A DNA stretch of 64,000 bases from Lentinus brumalis (GCA_001792895.1 MARA01000030.1:62001-126000); one strand, 5' to 3'; positions 44,588-56,455 are shown, counted from the stretch's first letter. Notes: generated by a model from the sequence alone, not told the origin. Numbers and translations are program-made.

Positions 44588-46096
44588 TCATATTGCCGGC
44601 CACGAGCCACGAGATTCCACCGGTGACAACTGCTCGAACTCCGGCGAGACAGGGCTCCTCACGAACGAGACGTCCACGACGTCGACCGAGCCCATGGACT
44701 GGTGCACCAATGGGTTGGAAGACATTGGAGAGAAAGCGCTGCCTGCCGAGGGCGAGTACGCCAACACGTCGTGCGGGATGTCGACAGGAGCTGGTCGCGG
44801 TAACGAGGGCTGCGGGCCCGGGGCCAGGTTCACCGTCGAGCCCGACGGGACTTGGAACATCTCCGGAGCCCACGTCGTGAGTATGCCCTCGGCCGTCGTC
44901 GCAACTGTACCGACTTCGGACCTGTCGTCTCGGGCGTGAGACTCCTCCATCGTGAAGGGGTAGATGAACGCTAGAAGTGGCCGTCAGTACATGGGTGCGC
45001 ACGTTTATATTCGCTACACACTTGGAGCTCGCTTCTTGAGTCGTCTCCGGTAGAGGAAGAGCGCGAGTATGAGGAGGAGAAGCAACACCAGGGCACCGAA
45101 CACGCCGCCGACGATTGCGCCGACGTTCGGGCGACTTGCAGCATGGGCGGCAGTGTCCGTGACCGCTGGGATTACCGGGTCGCCGCCTAGCGTAGATGTG
45201 GACGAGGCGAATGCCCCGGGAGTGGTCGAAGACGCGTTGTCCGGCAGCGAGCTGTAAGATCTGGACGAACGGGCTGTGTCAGAGCCTGAAGCGACTGACC
45301 CGGCGGAAGGTGATACAGACGTTGGAGACCCAGAACGTGGTGAACTTGTTGAGGACGACGGCTTCGACGACGCGGTCGTTGATTGCGATCCCGACGCTGT
45401 GGATGAGCCTGAGTCTGAGTCGGAGCCGGAGCTCGACTCCGAGGATGTGGATACGGGTAAGGACTGTGTGCTGTTCGCATTGGGCGCTGAGCTGGTATCT
45501 GAAGGCGTAGACGGAGGGTCGGCCGGAGAGATCGTAGGAGCAGGATTGACCTGACTGGTGGAAGTTGAAGTAGAGGTGGATCTGGGTGTGTTAGAGGAAT
45601 TCGGCGAGGTAGGAGGATCGCTATGGGTGTGACCCGGAGGAGGGTTACCCGGAGGAGGACCTTGCGGCGGAGTAACGATGAAGAAGTCCAGCCACAGCGC
45701 AATAGGACCGCCGCCATCCTGGTTGGTAATCACCAGCCTGTGCTGATCCGACGAAAGGCCCGAGGCCGAAAAGAAAAGCATGCTGTTCTTGTTACCCACA
45801 GTGGGTGCGGGGTACGTGCTCGTCGAGCCCCCGTCGACGGTGAACGTCATCGTCGGGTGCTGTCTTGTGTTCATGACAATGCCATGGACCTCCACACTGG
45901 TACCTGTGCGCCAGTGAGCTGCGAATCCGCGAAGTATGTCTGTGATCTGCATACCTGTGAAGGTGAGCGTCGCTGTCGAACCGGGCGTGGCAGAACCGTG
46001 CAGCGAGCTGTCAAATGATCCTGGGGAATCATCCTGGCTCCATCCAGGCGAGTACTGCACTCGCGGGTCATCATCGTCTATCTGCTGAGGCTGCAT
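44588..46096 (-). CDS. single-pass membrane protein, ectodomain type I with WPAI tail (T5), 468 aa
   Basis: Exons 45955-46096, 45022-45903 and 44588-44970 sum to 1407 nt, both introns phase 1. The start MQPQQIDDDDPRVQYSPGW is type I; the ectodomain ends LWLDFFIVT. The stalk is the longest of the family: a Pro-rich start (PPQGPPPGNPPPGHTHSDPP), then about 130 residues almost wholly Ser, Thr, Pro and Asp. TM VGAIVGGVFGALVLLLLLIL is followed by YRRRLKKRA. The tail is of the second class: ILTTWAPEMFQVPSG, a Pro/Ser-rich middle, and a C-terminus SRGSWPAI. It lacks PPxY. T7 shares the LTTWxPxMFQV segment and the terminal Trp-x-Ala-hydrophobic. The ATG at 46096 is used; an upstream TTG is not needed. 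Confidence 0.8.
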
Positions 46097-47414
46097 AGTC
46101 TGCGCATGGGTTTGCAATACTAGGACAAGAAAGCGGGGCGACGAGACGCCCCAAAGAGAGGGGGAGAAAGAGAAGAGGTCGTGCTGCCTCCTATGACGAC
46201 GAGAATATCAGGGACTGCAACAGGTCCCGGGAAGCGGGAAGAGCAGCTTGAGCGCATTAGAGCAGCACTTCTGGCCGGTCGCGCCGTGATAATCACTGTA
46301 ACGGCGTCAGACCGCGGGCGCATCTCGAACTGATGAACGCGCTTCCGATCTTCCCGTGCGACCACCCACCATCCACCGTGGGTTGGATTCCCTGCCGGTG
46401 CCTTGAAGCTGTCTCTTCGCGGACAGCTATCATACGACTAGAACATCATGAGGGTCAGCGACTATATCCCTCAACCTGGCGAAGCGAGGTGCAAATAGTA
46501 CTTACAGTATATGAGGTGCGAGCAGCTTGAAGTCTTAAACCTCAGCCCTGTAGACGAAGTCCATCATAGCGCCATCACACCATCACAGGAACAGCTCGGG
46601 ATGGCGTTCAATCTGGCCGCTCATATAGCACCCGTGCCGCGCTCACAACAGAGGCTCGCCGACGTTTGACGCTGGAGCAAGGAAAGCTCAGGGCATCTGA
46701 AAGAAAGCGATCGCGCATTGGCGGTCGTATGCCATGTTGACGGAGTACGGCGGCAGACATAGCAGCGCTAGTACTAGCATCGGGACCTGGAGCGACTTGA
46801 AGGGGCCGGTCAAGCGCAGGAGCCTCCATACTTCAGCGGCAGCTTGCCCCGTCGATTGTACAAGTGCAGAAGGCAGTATACCTAGTGTCCGTCAGCCAAC
46901 ATATCGCCTAGACAACTACTCACCAGTACATCTGGCATCTCAGCCCATTCTAAGCACGGCGTCCGCGAAGTCGCATTGCGCGTTTTTTTCACGTCATGTT
47001 CTCCCTAGGCGTCGCGTTACCTTGTTCACCCGCGCAGCAAAACAGGCGTATCTTTGAGCAGTCCAACTCTCAAGCTCAAGGGCCGTCGTGGACATGGAAG
47101 ACGAGATGTGAGTCCAAGTGAGTCCAAGCGCCCCAGGCTGTGAGCTGCTTCCTCCGGGCCGGAGCGCCGAGACGGGTTCGACTGACCAGCACCTACAAGT
47201 GACTGCGTTCGTTTGTCGAGACCCCATCCCAGAGACATATTGAACGATTAGCAGAGTCGCCTATCCTGTGTACAAATTACTGTATGTGTACGGATCGATG
47301 GCGGGGTTGAAAGGCGTAGGTAAGTACTCTGTGGAGGCTGTCCGTACGTCGAGCAAGGCACGGTCACGTAGATGTACCGAGCTCAGACGAGAGTGACGAT
47401 ATGCATTGATGACT
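46097..47414. other. intergenic, no gene recognised
   Basis: Presumed promoter of T5 and 3' flank of T6. No conserved frame, RNA gene or repeat seen. Confidence 0.4.
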
Positions 47415-48710
47415 TCAGTCCGCAGTGTACTCCGGAGGCGGCACCATGTTAGCCTCGTCTACTATTCGGAGCCCGGAGTCCACCTCTGCTGGGCGCTGCA
47501 CTGGTACGCCTTGCGACTGATTTCGCTGCAGGAGTGAGCGGATCAAAGTCAGCGCCGTGGACTGGAGTTCCGGAGATGCGTGAGCGAGGGCCTGTCCGAT
47601 ATCCGTCGGTAGAGGCGCAATTGGACTCGGAGCGGCTGGAGACGTCGCTGTGGATCTCGGGCTTCCGGCGGAGCGTGCTGGCTCGTCATCCTTGGCATCT
47701 GCGTGCGTTGTAGTAGCACTCCTGAGAGGCTCAAGTGGGGGTTCTCTACGTGAAGTCGCAGAAGCCTCGACCGTACGATTGTCGCTCGCGGTTACGTGAC
47801 TTGGAGCGAATGCGGACGGCGGCGTCATGTCGAGAGTGGAGATCTCGAGGGGTGTGGAAGGAGAATCGACGCTGATTGGTCGATCAGACCACTTCGAGGG
47901 GTTAGGATATCCAGACCCATCTATAGATGACCGCGTGGCGCTTTCCGTGAATGGCCGAACACCTATACATCGAGTCGCGGCTGTTAGAGGCAGGTACAGT
48001 AATATTGAATGCTCCCATACCTTTCTCGCCCACTTTTATACGCCGACGTCTCCGTAGGAAGTAGAGCAGTATCCCGAGGAGCAGCAGCAATGCCACACCT
48101 CCGACCACGCCGCCCACGATGGCGGCTGTGTTCCCTCGTGTGGCGGACTGCGATGTCGAGGATGTCGCCTCCGGAGAAGCAGAGGAGGATGCGGAGGCGG
48201 AGGCGGAACCAGAAGAAGTAGGCGACTGCGAGGAGCTCCCAGATGTTGCGGACGGGCTCACGGGGGACGTATCCACGAGGAAGTAGTCGAGCCACAGGAC
48301 ATTCGTACCCGTCCCGTCCATATTGATGATCTTCAGCTCGTGATTGCCTAGCTTGAGGTCCCGCCGTGAGTAGAACGTGACGTTGTATACTGCATCCTTG
48401 GGGAGGAGTATGCCGGAGCAGCATAGGTAGTGTTCCCTTCATTGTCGATAGTGAACGTCGCGACCGGCTGCCCACTGGTGCGCTGCAGCGTGCCGACGAC
48501 CTGTATCCCGGTCCCTGCGCCGGTGTTCAGGTGATGCTGCTTGCATGGCCATAAGTTGAACTCACCGACAAACGCGAGAGTAGCTGATAAGCCGGTCTCC
48601 GCCGCCCCGTGCCTCGTCCCGTCCACCTCGTTCACCAGAGTCTGCCATAGCCACCCGGGAACATACTGAACGGCGGAGTTGCTATCGTCGACGAGTTCCG
48701 GTGAAGACAT
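47415..48710 (-). pseudogene. single-pass membrane protein, type I with PPEY tail (T6), one-base frameshift
   Basis: Exons 48566-48710, 48021-48514 and 47415-47980 follow the family pattern, but exon 2 is 494 nt where a multiple of three is needed. Near 48405 the frame NTTYAAPA is separated from PKDAVYNVTFYSRRDL by one missing base. On both sides the protein is well conserved: MSSPELVDDSNSAVQYVPGW at the start, LWLDYFLVD, a Ser-rich stalk, TM TAAIVGGVVGGVALLLLLGI, RRRRRIKVGEK, and a tail ending EVDSGLRIVDEANMVPPPEYTAD. Splice sites are intact. A recent mutation or a base error in an otherwise normal gene; if the base is present the product would be 401 aa. Confidence 0.72.
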
Positions 48711-49360
48711 AGGTGCGTTCCGAGCAGGTCGGGAGAGAAGCGAGCAGACCAGGGGGAGACGTTGACGGACCTGTTGGTATATCTGGTGCCTGAACCTCGC
48801 GACAGCATCAAACAAAGATGTCAGCCGGATCTTTCATGGACAATGTCACGTTCGTGGCGCCGACGTGAGAAGGAGCGGCAGGAATGCGGTCGCTCGTCGC
48901 TCAAAAGGAAAGCGGAGCGCCGCCCTGCGGGCTGAGACCTAAAAGGACCTAACGCGTAACTGGGCACTCACACACGAGGAATTGAGGCGTCCGTCTTGCG
49001 TGTATCGGGCCCCTTCCTGATACATGTCATACTGTGATGCTGCTGAACCTGATGGAGGATGGAGGATCAGACGGCGCTTCGATAGGTCGTACTTTGATGG
49101 GAACCGGGCAGACCGCGAGGTCATCGACTTGAGCATGTCCACAGGACACGGCCTGCGAGATGTACATACGTCGCATCGCTCCGGATGCATAGATCCGCGT
49201 TTAATCGTACAAAACTAAGCCGTGCAGTGAGTCTCGGACGATTGACACCCTGATCACCAGAGTGTCACTTACTATGCAGCTTACTACGGAAAATGGGCAT
49301 GACAGCTTGAGCTCTCCTCGTCAAGTCCAGGCCCGAGACGCCTGCTCACAAGAGCTCGAC
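48711..49360. other. intergenic, no gene recognised
   Basis: Promoter region of T6 and 3' flank of T7. Nothing else seen. Confidence 0.4.
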
Positions 49361-50649
49361 CTAATACGCATGCCAAGATACCTGTGAATCGGAAGGATGT
49401 AGAGAGAGGCTCCCCCGATCACCGTCCTCCGAGCCTTCAGATGGAAAGAGGAGCGGCTTGGAGGAGTAGGAAGAGTATGGCGACATCGAAGACAACTGCG
49501 AGCTGGCATCTGCGAGGTAAGTGAACGCATGCTCGGAGGAATCGCGGGGCGGCGCCACCAGGGCATGCTGCCCCGTGCGCGTAGGTGGACAAGATGAAAC
49601 TTGGAACATGTCTGGCGACCAGGTAGTAAGCGACGGTTTGATCGTAGTCCCAGTGTCCGAAACATCGTCTCCGTAATGCGACCGGCCTTGAACGCGTGAG
49701 TCTGGAATAGCATGAGCGAAAGACAACTCGAACGCAGTATCCCAGGCCGCTCCTCACCGTTTCTCCTCTTCCGTCGTCTCCAGACCAACGTTCCGACAAT
49801 TATGAGAACGATGAGGACAAGAGCGGACAGTGTGCTGCCAATAATCACTGGAAGGCGCGAATGTCCTGCGGCTTGGGAGACACGATTTTGGGTCGACGAG
49901 CTCGGGGGTGAGGACGTCGACGAAGAAACTGATTGCCCTGCAGGGTCGGTGGAGGCAGTTGATGGAGTGGTTGATACGGTGTACGATGGTGTGATAGAGA
50001 TAGACGATGTCACGGAGCCGCCATCGAGAGAGGTAGAATTTGAAGATGAAGTTGAAACCGTGGTGCTCGTCGTGCTTCCGGGATATAACGATGAGGTGTG
50101 CTCAGGCTCGGAATGCGTGGATGTGTTCGAAGGAGACGTCGAAGAGGCGTCTGTGGGTGGGGAGCTAGTCTGGGTTGAGGAAGGCAGACGGGTGACAACA
50201 CCCGGGTCAAGACAGAGCGTGATGTTCATGCCTTGCGAATTCGTGATCGCAAGGTCGTGAAACTTGGAAGACAGGCCCTTGCACTCGAACTCGGCGTGCA
50301 CGTCGTGGTCATCGTCGTCATCGTCGCTACTGCCGCCATCATCATCATCAGAGGAGGAGTCGTTCTCAGAATCCGAGTCGCGTGAATCGGAGTCGTGTTC
50401 CTTGCTACACTTTTTCAAGCTGTCGACAACGAAGGTGGGATATCCCTTCTGTGAAGTCTTTCCATCGACAGAGATCTTCAACTTTGTACCTGCCAATGTA
50501 TCGGCTCATATGTGAGCACTACAGTCAGTCAGGAGCATTGGATGCTCACCGTTAAAATGCAAGGCGCTGATGTCGCTCGCGAGTGGTGCGGGCGTGCAAG
50601 AATCGGACCTCCGGTGCCCGACGTGTGCAAGCCAACTAGAAAGGGCCAT
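49361..50649 (-). CDS. single-pass membrane protein, ectodomain type II with WHAY tail (T7), 390 aa
   Basis: Exons 50550-50649, 49758-50489 and 49361-49701 sum to 1173 nt, both introns phase 1. It starts MALSSWLAHVGHRRSDSCTP and ends exon 1 at LHFNG, like T4. The type II ectodomain (FHDLAITNSQGMNITLCLD) carries an inserted Asp/Ser tract of about 35 residues (SDSRDSDSENDSSSDDDD...), absent from T3 and T4. Long Ser/Thr stalk, TM LPVIIGSTLSALVLIVLIIV, then RRRKRRN. The tail is of the second class: LTTWSPDMFQVSSCPP, Ser/Tyr-rich middle, C-terminus SQVSWHAY. With T5 it defines this tail class, although its ectodomain gro​ups with T3 and T4. Confidence 0.82.
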
Positions 50650-51134
50650 GGATGAGCTCGAGGGGACTGAACCACACGTTCGATATGTGACGCGTGAGGA
50701 CAAGCTTTGGCGGCAGACTTGCCGCAGGTCGCTATGCCGCTATGAAGGTATATGCTGGGTGCGCGAATGGATGTTGGTTACCACGTCCAGGGGCAAGAAC
50801 CACTTCGCCGCAGTGGTTATGATCGTCTCCGCAACACCGCCCTCGATATGACAGATGGACAGCTTTCCTCGTCAGAAAGGAGCCATGCCGTATCCAGTAC
50901 CACTGCCAGATAGCCATAGCTCCGGCAAGCGAGATGTCCGAGGCTCCGAACAAACACTATCGTATATCAAGGGCCAGGATCAACTCGCCAACATGACGAC
51001 AAGAAAGAAATCATCGTCCAACGGGTGGCGGGATCGATGGTCACAGAGAACTACGAGGTCGCCGTCGGTCCCATCTACAAGACGCTCTCGGCGAACGGTC
51101 ACCGCCGCTGCTCGTCTGTACAATTGCGACGCTC
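50650..51134. other. intergenic, no gene recognised
   Basis: Upstream of T7 and downstream of T8. Nothing recognisable. Confidence 0.4.
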
Positions 51135-52350
51135 CTACAGCGCGTGCCATGTCCCCAGCAACTGCCGAGAATCTCCTGAGTGCTGGAGGGCAGAAGCGTA
51201 CTCAGAGGAGCCGCTCAGAGGCCGCTCGTCACCCAGCACGGATACCGCGGTGCGAGTCATCTCCACCATAGAAGCGTCGGACTTGCTTCTCAGAGGTAAC
51301 CAGCCTTCGTCGCTGACGCAGCTTTCTCTCTTGCTAGCGTCGATGTCTGAAATGGAGGAAGAGGTAAGTATGTACTTCGTCCTACGATCTCCTCTTGCAC
51401 TCACCTAGACGTCTGGACCTGCTGCGCCGCCTGACAAGGAACACGAGGGCGACCAGCACCGATACAATGATGATTCCGCCAAGTGAACCCCCAACCGCGG
51501 CTGGGATAACGTTGTGACGCGGGCGGCGAGACGTGTCTGCAGCATCGCTGGGGACAGTCCCCAAGGCTGCCGTCGGTGAGGGCTCTTCACTTGCGGGATG
51601 GCGACTAGGTGTCGTGTTTGAGTCAACAGCAGAGATGGTAGACGCGGTGGTAGTGTGTAAGGCATCACCCGTAGTGGTGATAGAGCGGGATGAGGCCCCT
51701 GACAGGGTAGCCGTTGTGAGGTGCGGCAGAGTGAAAGAGAGCTCTATCGACTCCGATGGCTCGTACGAGGACCATCTATGAGCAGTTGACGTAGAGCTGG
51801 AGATAGGTGTGACTGAGTGCGTGGTTGCCGGATCCGAACCAATGGGAATGGTCGTGGGGTGGGCAGCAGTCGTCGACTGCTGCGGCCTCGAAGCCGGCGG
51901 ACCATACACGAGGAAGTAGTCTATCCAGAATATGTTGGGGCTAGTCCCATTCATGTTGGTTATGGTGAGTACGTGCGAGCCCGGAGGCATTCCGTTCTGT
52001 GAGAATGCAGTGATGTTGAACTGCGTGAGCGCGTTCGGTGCGAATGGCGCGGTTACGGTAGCGACATGGGATCCATCGATGGTATACGACGTCGTAGGCC
52101 GTCCACCTTGTGAAGTGGGATCGAGTGTCGTGACCACTTCTATCCCAGTACCTGTTACCTTGCGTCAGCAAGTACCGAAGCTGGTCGTGTACGTCAACAT
52201 ACCGTCGAACGTAAGGGAGACACTATTGCCTTTCCCTACGGCACCGTGCCTCGTGTGATTTACGGCGGGGCCGAATCCGAGGTCATACACCCATCCCGCC
52301 GAATACTGGACGGCAGGGTCGCCGTCGTCGATGAGCATAGGAGCGGACAT
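51135..52350 (-). CDS. single-pass membrane protein, ectodomain type I with WHAL tail (T8), 368 aa
   Basis: Exons 52203-52350, 51405-52151 and 51135-51346 sum to 1107 nt, both introns phase 1. Start MSAPMLIDDGDPAVQYSAGW; the ectodomain ends FWIDYFLVY. Ser/Thr stalk of about 110 residues, TM VIPAAVGGSLGGIIIVSVLV, then RRRSRSRRL. The tail is the shortest of the family (about 70 residues: DIDASKRESCVSDEGWLPLR..., ending LLGTWHAL). It shares only the C-terminal Trp-x-Ala-hydrophobic with T5 and T7, not their LTTWxPxMFQV segment. No PPxY. Function unknown. Confidence 0.8.
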
Positions 52351-52974
52351 CTGGATGTCTCAGGCAGTACGAAGTCGGTCGCAAGGAAGGGCGTCGATAC
52401 GGGGAGCCATAAGAATGGGGCATGGTGATGAACGATGTCGATAGACGGCCATTTCACGAAGTGCCGATACGAGCCAGAGAAGAGACTACAGCTCACAGAG
52501 ACCTCGCGCGGGACCTCGCACGCTACAGCGCATGAGGCATCCGGGCAGCACATCTGCTCGATGAACGTGAGTTGACAGATCGGACTGTTAGGTGAAGCAT
52601 TCGTACCGAATTGCCTCGATTCCGTACCCTTTCCACCAGTTGTTCGCGTGTCCTCGTCCTCAATCAACTGAGCCCGTATGTACCCGCCATGAGCAGTCGG
52701 GGCGAGTGGTGATGAGTTCTGACCTCGTATTTGATTAGACGCATGAACAGCGTATCGACAGCCTGGCAAAGGGTTCGCAAGGTGAGACGTCAGACTCGCC
52801 AGCCACTCCGGTCGTAAGCATTTCGGGAGCCTAGCGAGATGTTGGCGTCGTGCAGCACGCGGGCGAAGCGGTGGAAGAAGTTCAAAGACAAGGTGCGTTC
52901 AGCGCTTCTTAATAAGTAACCAACTCTGTTGCAGCTTTGTTATTGCTTCAATTTGCTTATACCACACTTACTTA
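52351..52974. other. intergenic, up to the transposon insertion site
   Basis: Promoter region of T8. No gene seen. The transposon begins at 52975 after a TA dinucleotide. Confidence 0.4.
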
Positions 52975-53081
52975 CAGCCCTTTGCATAAAGATCCGGAAT
53001 TCTCGCCGCGCGAACTATTGTTTGTTCCGAACAAACAATACCCTAAACAGGCAAGAACCTGTGACCAGAGTCACGTCGCCC
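52975..53081 (+). repeat. left terminal inverted repeat of the transposon
   Basis: 107 bp, one mismatch to the right end. It contains the palindrome ATTGTTTGTTC-C-GAACAAACAAT (11 bp arms) and GTGAC-CAGA-GTCAC. Confidence 0.93.
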
Positions 53082-53390
53082 GCAGCTTGCGCGCAATCCC
53101 AACACTCGCCTGCTCGCTCAGCTGCTCTCTCTCTTGCACTTGTGACAGCGGACACTCTTTCTTCCTCTTCGCTAGTCTGGTGAGGCATCTACACGTCCGG
53201 GATGGCCAAGCAATCGCGGGAAGTTATCGAGCGAATGGGGAGTCGAGTTTGGCCCGGGGCTCTCGGTATGTTGTGTTCAATATCAACGGCAGCTTCAGCC
53301 ATCTGTGCTAGTCGGGCAGCTGACCGTGATTGCCCACAGCGGGACCCGGAAGTTAGCATGGCCCTCAGGAGCTGGACGATAAGGCTGGAT

Positions 53391-53397
53391 TATAAAA
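53391..53397 (+). promoter_or_regulatory. TATA box of the transposon accessory gene
   Basis: TATAAAA 69 bases before the ATG at 53466, inside the element, so the accessory gene appears to have its own promoter. Confidence 0.55.
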
Positions 53398-53465
53398 CAT
53401 GGTGAGTTCGTCTCGACTTTGCACCCATTCCTGCACCGTTCAACCCCACCATATTTTCTTTCATA

Positions 53466-55350
53466 ATGTCTCTCAACGTCGCTCTTTCTTCCCCCTTGCT
53501 TCGTATCATAGAGTACCAACCTCCCGCCAAGCCTGGTGAACCTCTGCCGCCCCGTCGTCTCGCATCCCGCGGTTGGGTGGAGTCTGAGAAGCCCGCCTCT
53601 ATGGGTATGTATGCACAGGCTCGGGCTCGATGCTGTAGACTAATACTCGTCTTTAGACGGCGCTCTTGAAGTGCCGCAGTTCTACGCCGACCCAGAGGAG
53701 CGCAGGGAGTGTCACGCCGCAGCTCGAGCAGCTGCTGGGCTTCTTGCCCTTCAAGACCGTCGCGCTCCAACACCCGACGTCCTACGCCAATCACCTTCGC
53801 CTGCACCTGCTGTTCTCACCTCCCCCACTCCGGAGCTGTCGTCAGTGTCTGGCTCGGATGACAGTGAGACAGGTCCTGCATGCCAGAGGATTGCTGCGCT
53901 GCCGCCGGCTGGTGAGTATTCCGTTGGCCTTCGGTCTCTCAATATGCACTGAAATATTCCCCCCAGAGAAATACCTCCTCCAAGTGAGTATGAACTACGT
54001 TGAGCACACCAGAGGAGCCCCGGCCAAGGGAAGCAAGGTCGTGCCGAAGGCTTGCTCCGTTACGAAGATGGTTAATGCCCCGTTGCGCGACATCACCCGT
54101 GCGCAATTTGTGCAGGTCTTCCTGGATGCGCACTGCCTCGGCGATCAGTATGCCGCTGGCCCCCTCTCTGGCCCGCAGTTCCGGTTGTGGTGGACAGGTG
54201 TCAAGTAAGTCAACTCCGTCCTACTTAGTTACAATGTTACTTACATGTCGATCAGCAAATCAGCAGCGTTCACCATTGAGAATGACGATGAATTCACCAT
54301 TGCGCGGACCGCCATCTTGAGTAAGAGGTCCAGCCGCGTGGGAGTCGAGTTCAATCAGATGGATCTCAATGGCTTCCATGTCCGCCCCAAACGTGTAAGT
54401 CCTTCTATTTTGATCCTGCTGCGATCATGCTGAGTGAACTGTATGCAGCCTCTTCCGTTTGAAGCTGCGCCGCAGACTGATGGTGAAGACGAACTCTTAT
54501 CAGGGACAGGGGTATGTCTCGTCATACTTCCTTGTGCTCACTCACTGACTGTACCGTACTGGTAGGTCCCCCGAGTAGAACACTTTCCAGACTGCACACA
54601 GCTTCATGGAAGCATCATCATCGACATCAAGAAGCACCATATCTGCAAGGATCACCCGACGGAGAATAATGCCCCGGGACATTGTTACAAGCCGGCAGGA
54701 AGCACACTCGACGGCCACGTCCGGCTGAACCTCCGGCGGTTCAAAGCCTGGGCGGCTGCAGTGGTATGTCACACCAACAATTCCGGAGGACCTGACTAAC
54801 CCAACCTTAGGCTGCCGGGGAGGCGACAAAGTTTGTTCCTCCAAACACGACTGACTTCGAGGGAGGCCAAGTGCGTGCACGCGGCCGCACCGGTCCGCAT
54901 GCCATGCCCCATGCGTTCATGCCGCCCCCTCCGCAGATGCTCCCTGATCCATCGCAGGTCTACTACGCGTCACCCCCGTACAACCCGTGGGTTGCCTATC
55001 CCGGACACCAGTACGCCCCGATGGCACCACCACTAGCGTACTCTTCAGGCTACATGCCCCGCACCCCATCCCGCCAACGTCCGCGTACTCCTCCTAGCTC
55101 TCCGCTGCCGGCTCGTGATCAGGAGATCCACCAGTTCCTTGTTGCGCTTCTAGCCAAGCGCGACGTTGATCTGTTGTCATGTGAAGCTGCGCTGACCGCA
55201 CAGGATTTCACCCCGGACATCCTGCCCAACGTTGCTCTTGCCCGTTTGGTGGAGGTCACGGGTGCCGTCGAGGGTAGGCTCATGAAGATGCAACAGTTTG
55301 CAAAGGACTGGGTTGCTAGGCAGCAGGAGAAGTGCAAGGCTTCCCTGTAA
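53466..55350 (+). CDS. transposon accessory protein of unknown function, 523 aa
   Basis: Seven exons (53466-53604, 53657-53911, 53967-54204, 54256-54394, 54449-54511, 54566-54763, 54811-55350) sum to 1572 nt with good GTRWGT donors and YAG acceptors. Residues 1-46 read MSLNVALSSPLLRIIEYQPP...; 47-130 are Ala/Pro/Ser rich. About 280-345 are conserved-looking: VEHFPDCTQLHGSIIIDIKK, HHICKDH, GHCYKPAG, then H..L.L..+..W, a Cys/His pattern that could bind zinc. The last 180 residues start Pro/Tyr/Met rich and end in a helical region (HQFLVALLAKRDVDLLSCEA). No catalytic motif recognised. It lies wholly within the inverted repeats and converges with the transposase gene, so it is part of the element: either an accessory factor for transposition or a captured host gene. 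Confidence 0.75.
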
Positions 55351-55379
55351 TGTCTCATCGGGGTCTCGCTGTCGTATGA

Positions 55380-56454
55380 TTACATGTATCCGCAGTTTTT
55401 AATCCACCCTAATGCTTGTTCCGATGTAATATGTTCTGTAGCCCGATGAATTAGCCATGGCCGCACTTCTGGCCGTGTGGCCTCTGCCTCATGACGTCTC
55501 AACCATGCCTTGATGGCACTGAAGGCCAGCTCAATTGGGTTCATATCGGGTGAATATGGTGGCAGGTACACGAGCTTCGCACCTGTGTTGAAGAAGTCCA
55601 TCAATAATCCCCTCCAGAGCTCCGTCCCGAAGTCATGCTCACCACATTCATGCTCAATGAGATGTCGAATGTCTTCGTCATGGTGAATAGTGCAGTTATC
55701 CATGATCACTACGCTGCGTGGCCCAGGATAAGGATTGAGGATAGGAGCCTAGGACTACAGATGAATCTTGTAGTCGACACTGAGGATAATTCATAGAGTA
55801 CAGTACCAGCTCGTTATTCAAAAATTGCAGGAACCGCTCCTTGTTCACAGATCCTTCAAAGATATCCAATGCAACGATGCCATCTGCGGTCAAAGCGGGG
55901 AGAACAGAGTACCGCTGACCGCGCAGAAAGGTATCTCTTCTCACACATGCCCGCCCAACCTCTGCCCATCCCCACTGCCGTCGATTTGTGTGATCATCAA
56001 CACTTGACTCGTCCACCCAGACCAAGCACTCCAACGGAAGGTCTCCCCACTCCGCGATCCAAGTCGCCCGCAGCAGATCATTCCTCTCCAGCGCTGCCTT
56101 CGACACCTTCTTGCGTGAGAGGGACAGGTTTTGCAGAGTACGCGATAAGGTTGCAAGTGAAACCCGGATGTCCCGCGTGTCTTCAAGCTCTTCTTGGATC
56201 TCGTCAAGGTAGACTACCGAGTTGTCTTCAATTAGTGTCGAGATGAACGCGACATCTTCACCACTGAGGGTTCGAGGGCGCCCGGGAGATACTCCGGGTT
56301 GGACGTCGCCGGTCTCTCGAAAGCGTTGCAGCACGTCGTAGACCGCGGTTGTGCCACAACCAGCCAGCTGGGCGATGTCGGCCACAGAGATGTGGTCATT
56401 GTACCGCCAGTGAACGATGCGCTCGCGAAGCTGCTGCTGGAGGTGAGGAGGCAT
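55380..56454 (-). CDS. Tc1/mariner (IS630-like) DDE transposase, 338 aa
   Basis: Exons 55807-56454 and 55380-55748 (648 + 369 nt), one intron (55749-55806, GTACTG...CCTAG) chosen because it restores [16 protein letters not shown]. Residues 1-60 form a helix-turn-helix ([20 protein letters not shown], then PGRPRTLS), and 60-125 a second DNA-binding region. The DDE_3-type catalytic domain has Asp148 (VWVDES), Asp233 ([10 protein letters not shown]) and Glu289 ([13 protein letters not shown]). Asp233 and Glu289 are 55 residues apart, longer than the 34 of classic Tc1 elements, because of an insertion around [18 protein letters not shown]. The start codon touches the right inverted repeat. It catalyses excision and integration of the element. 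No stop or frameshift, so plausibly active. Confidence 0.9.
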
Positions 56455-56455
56455 G

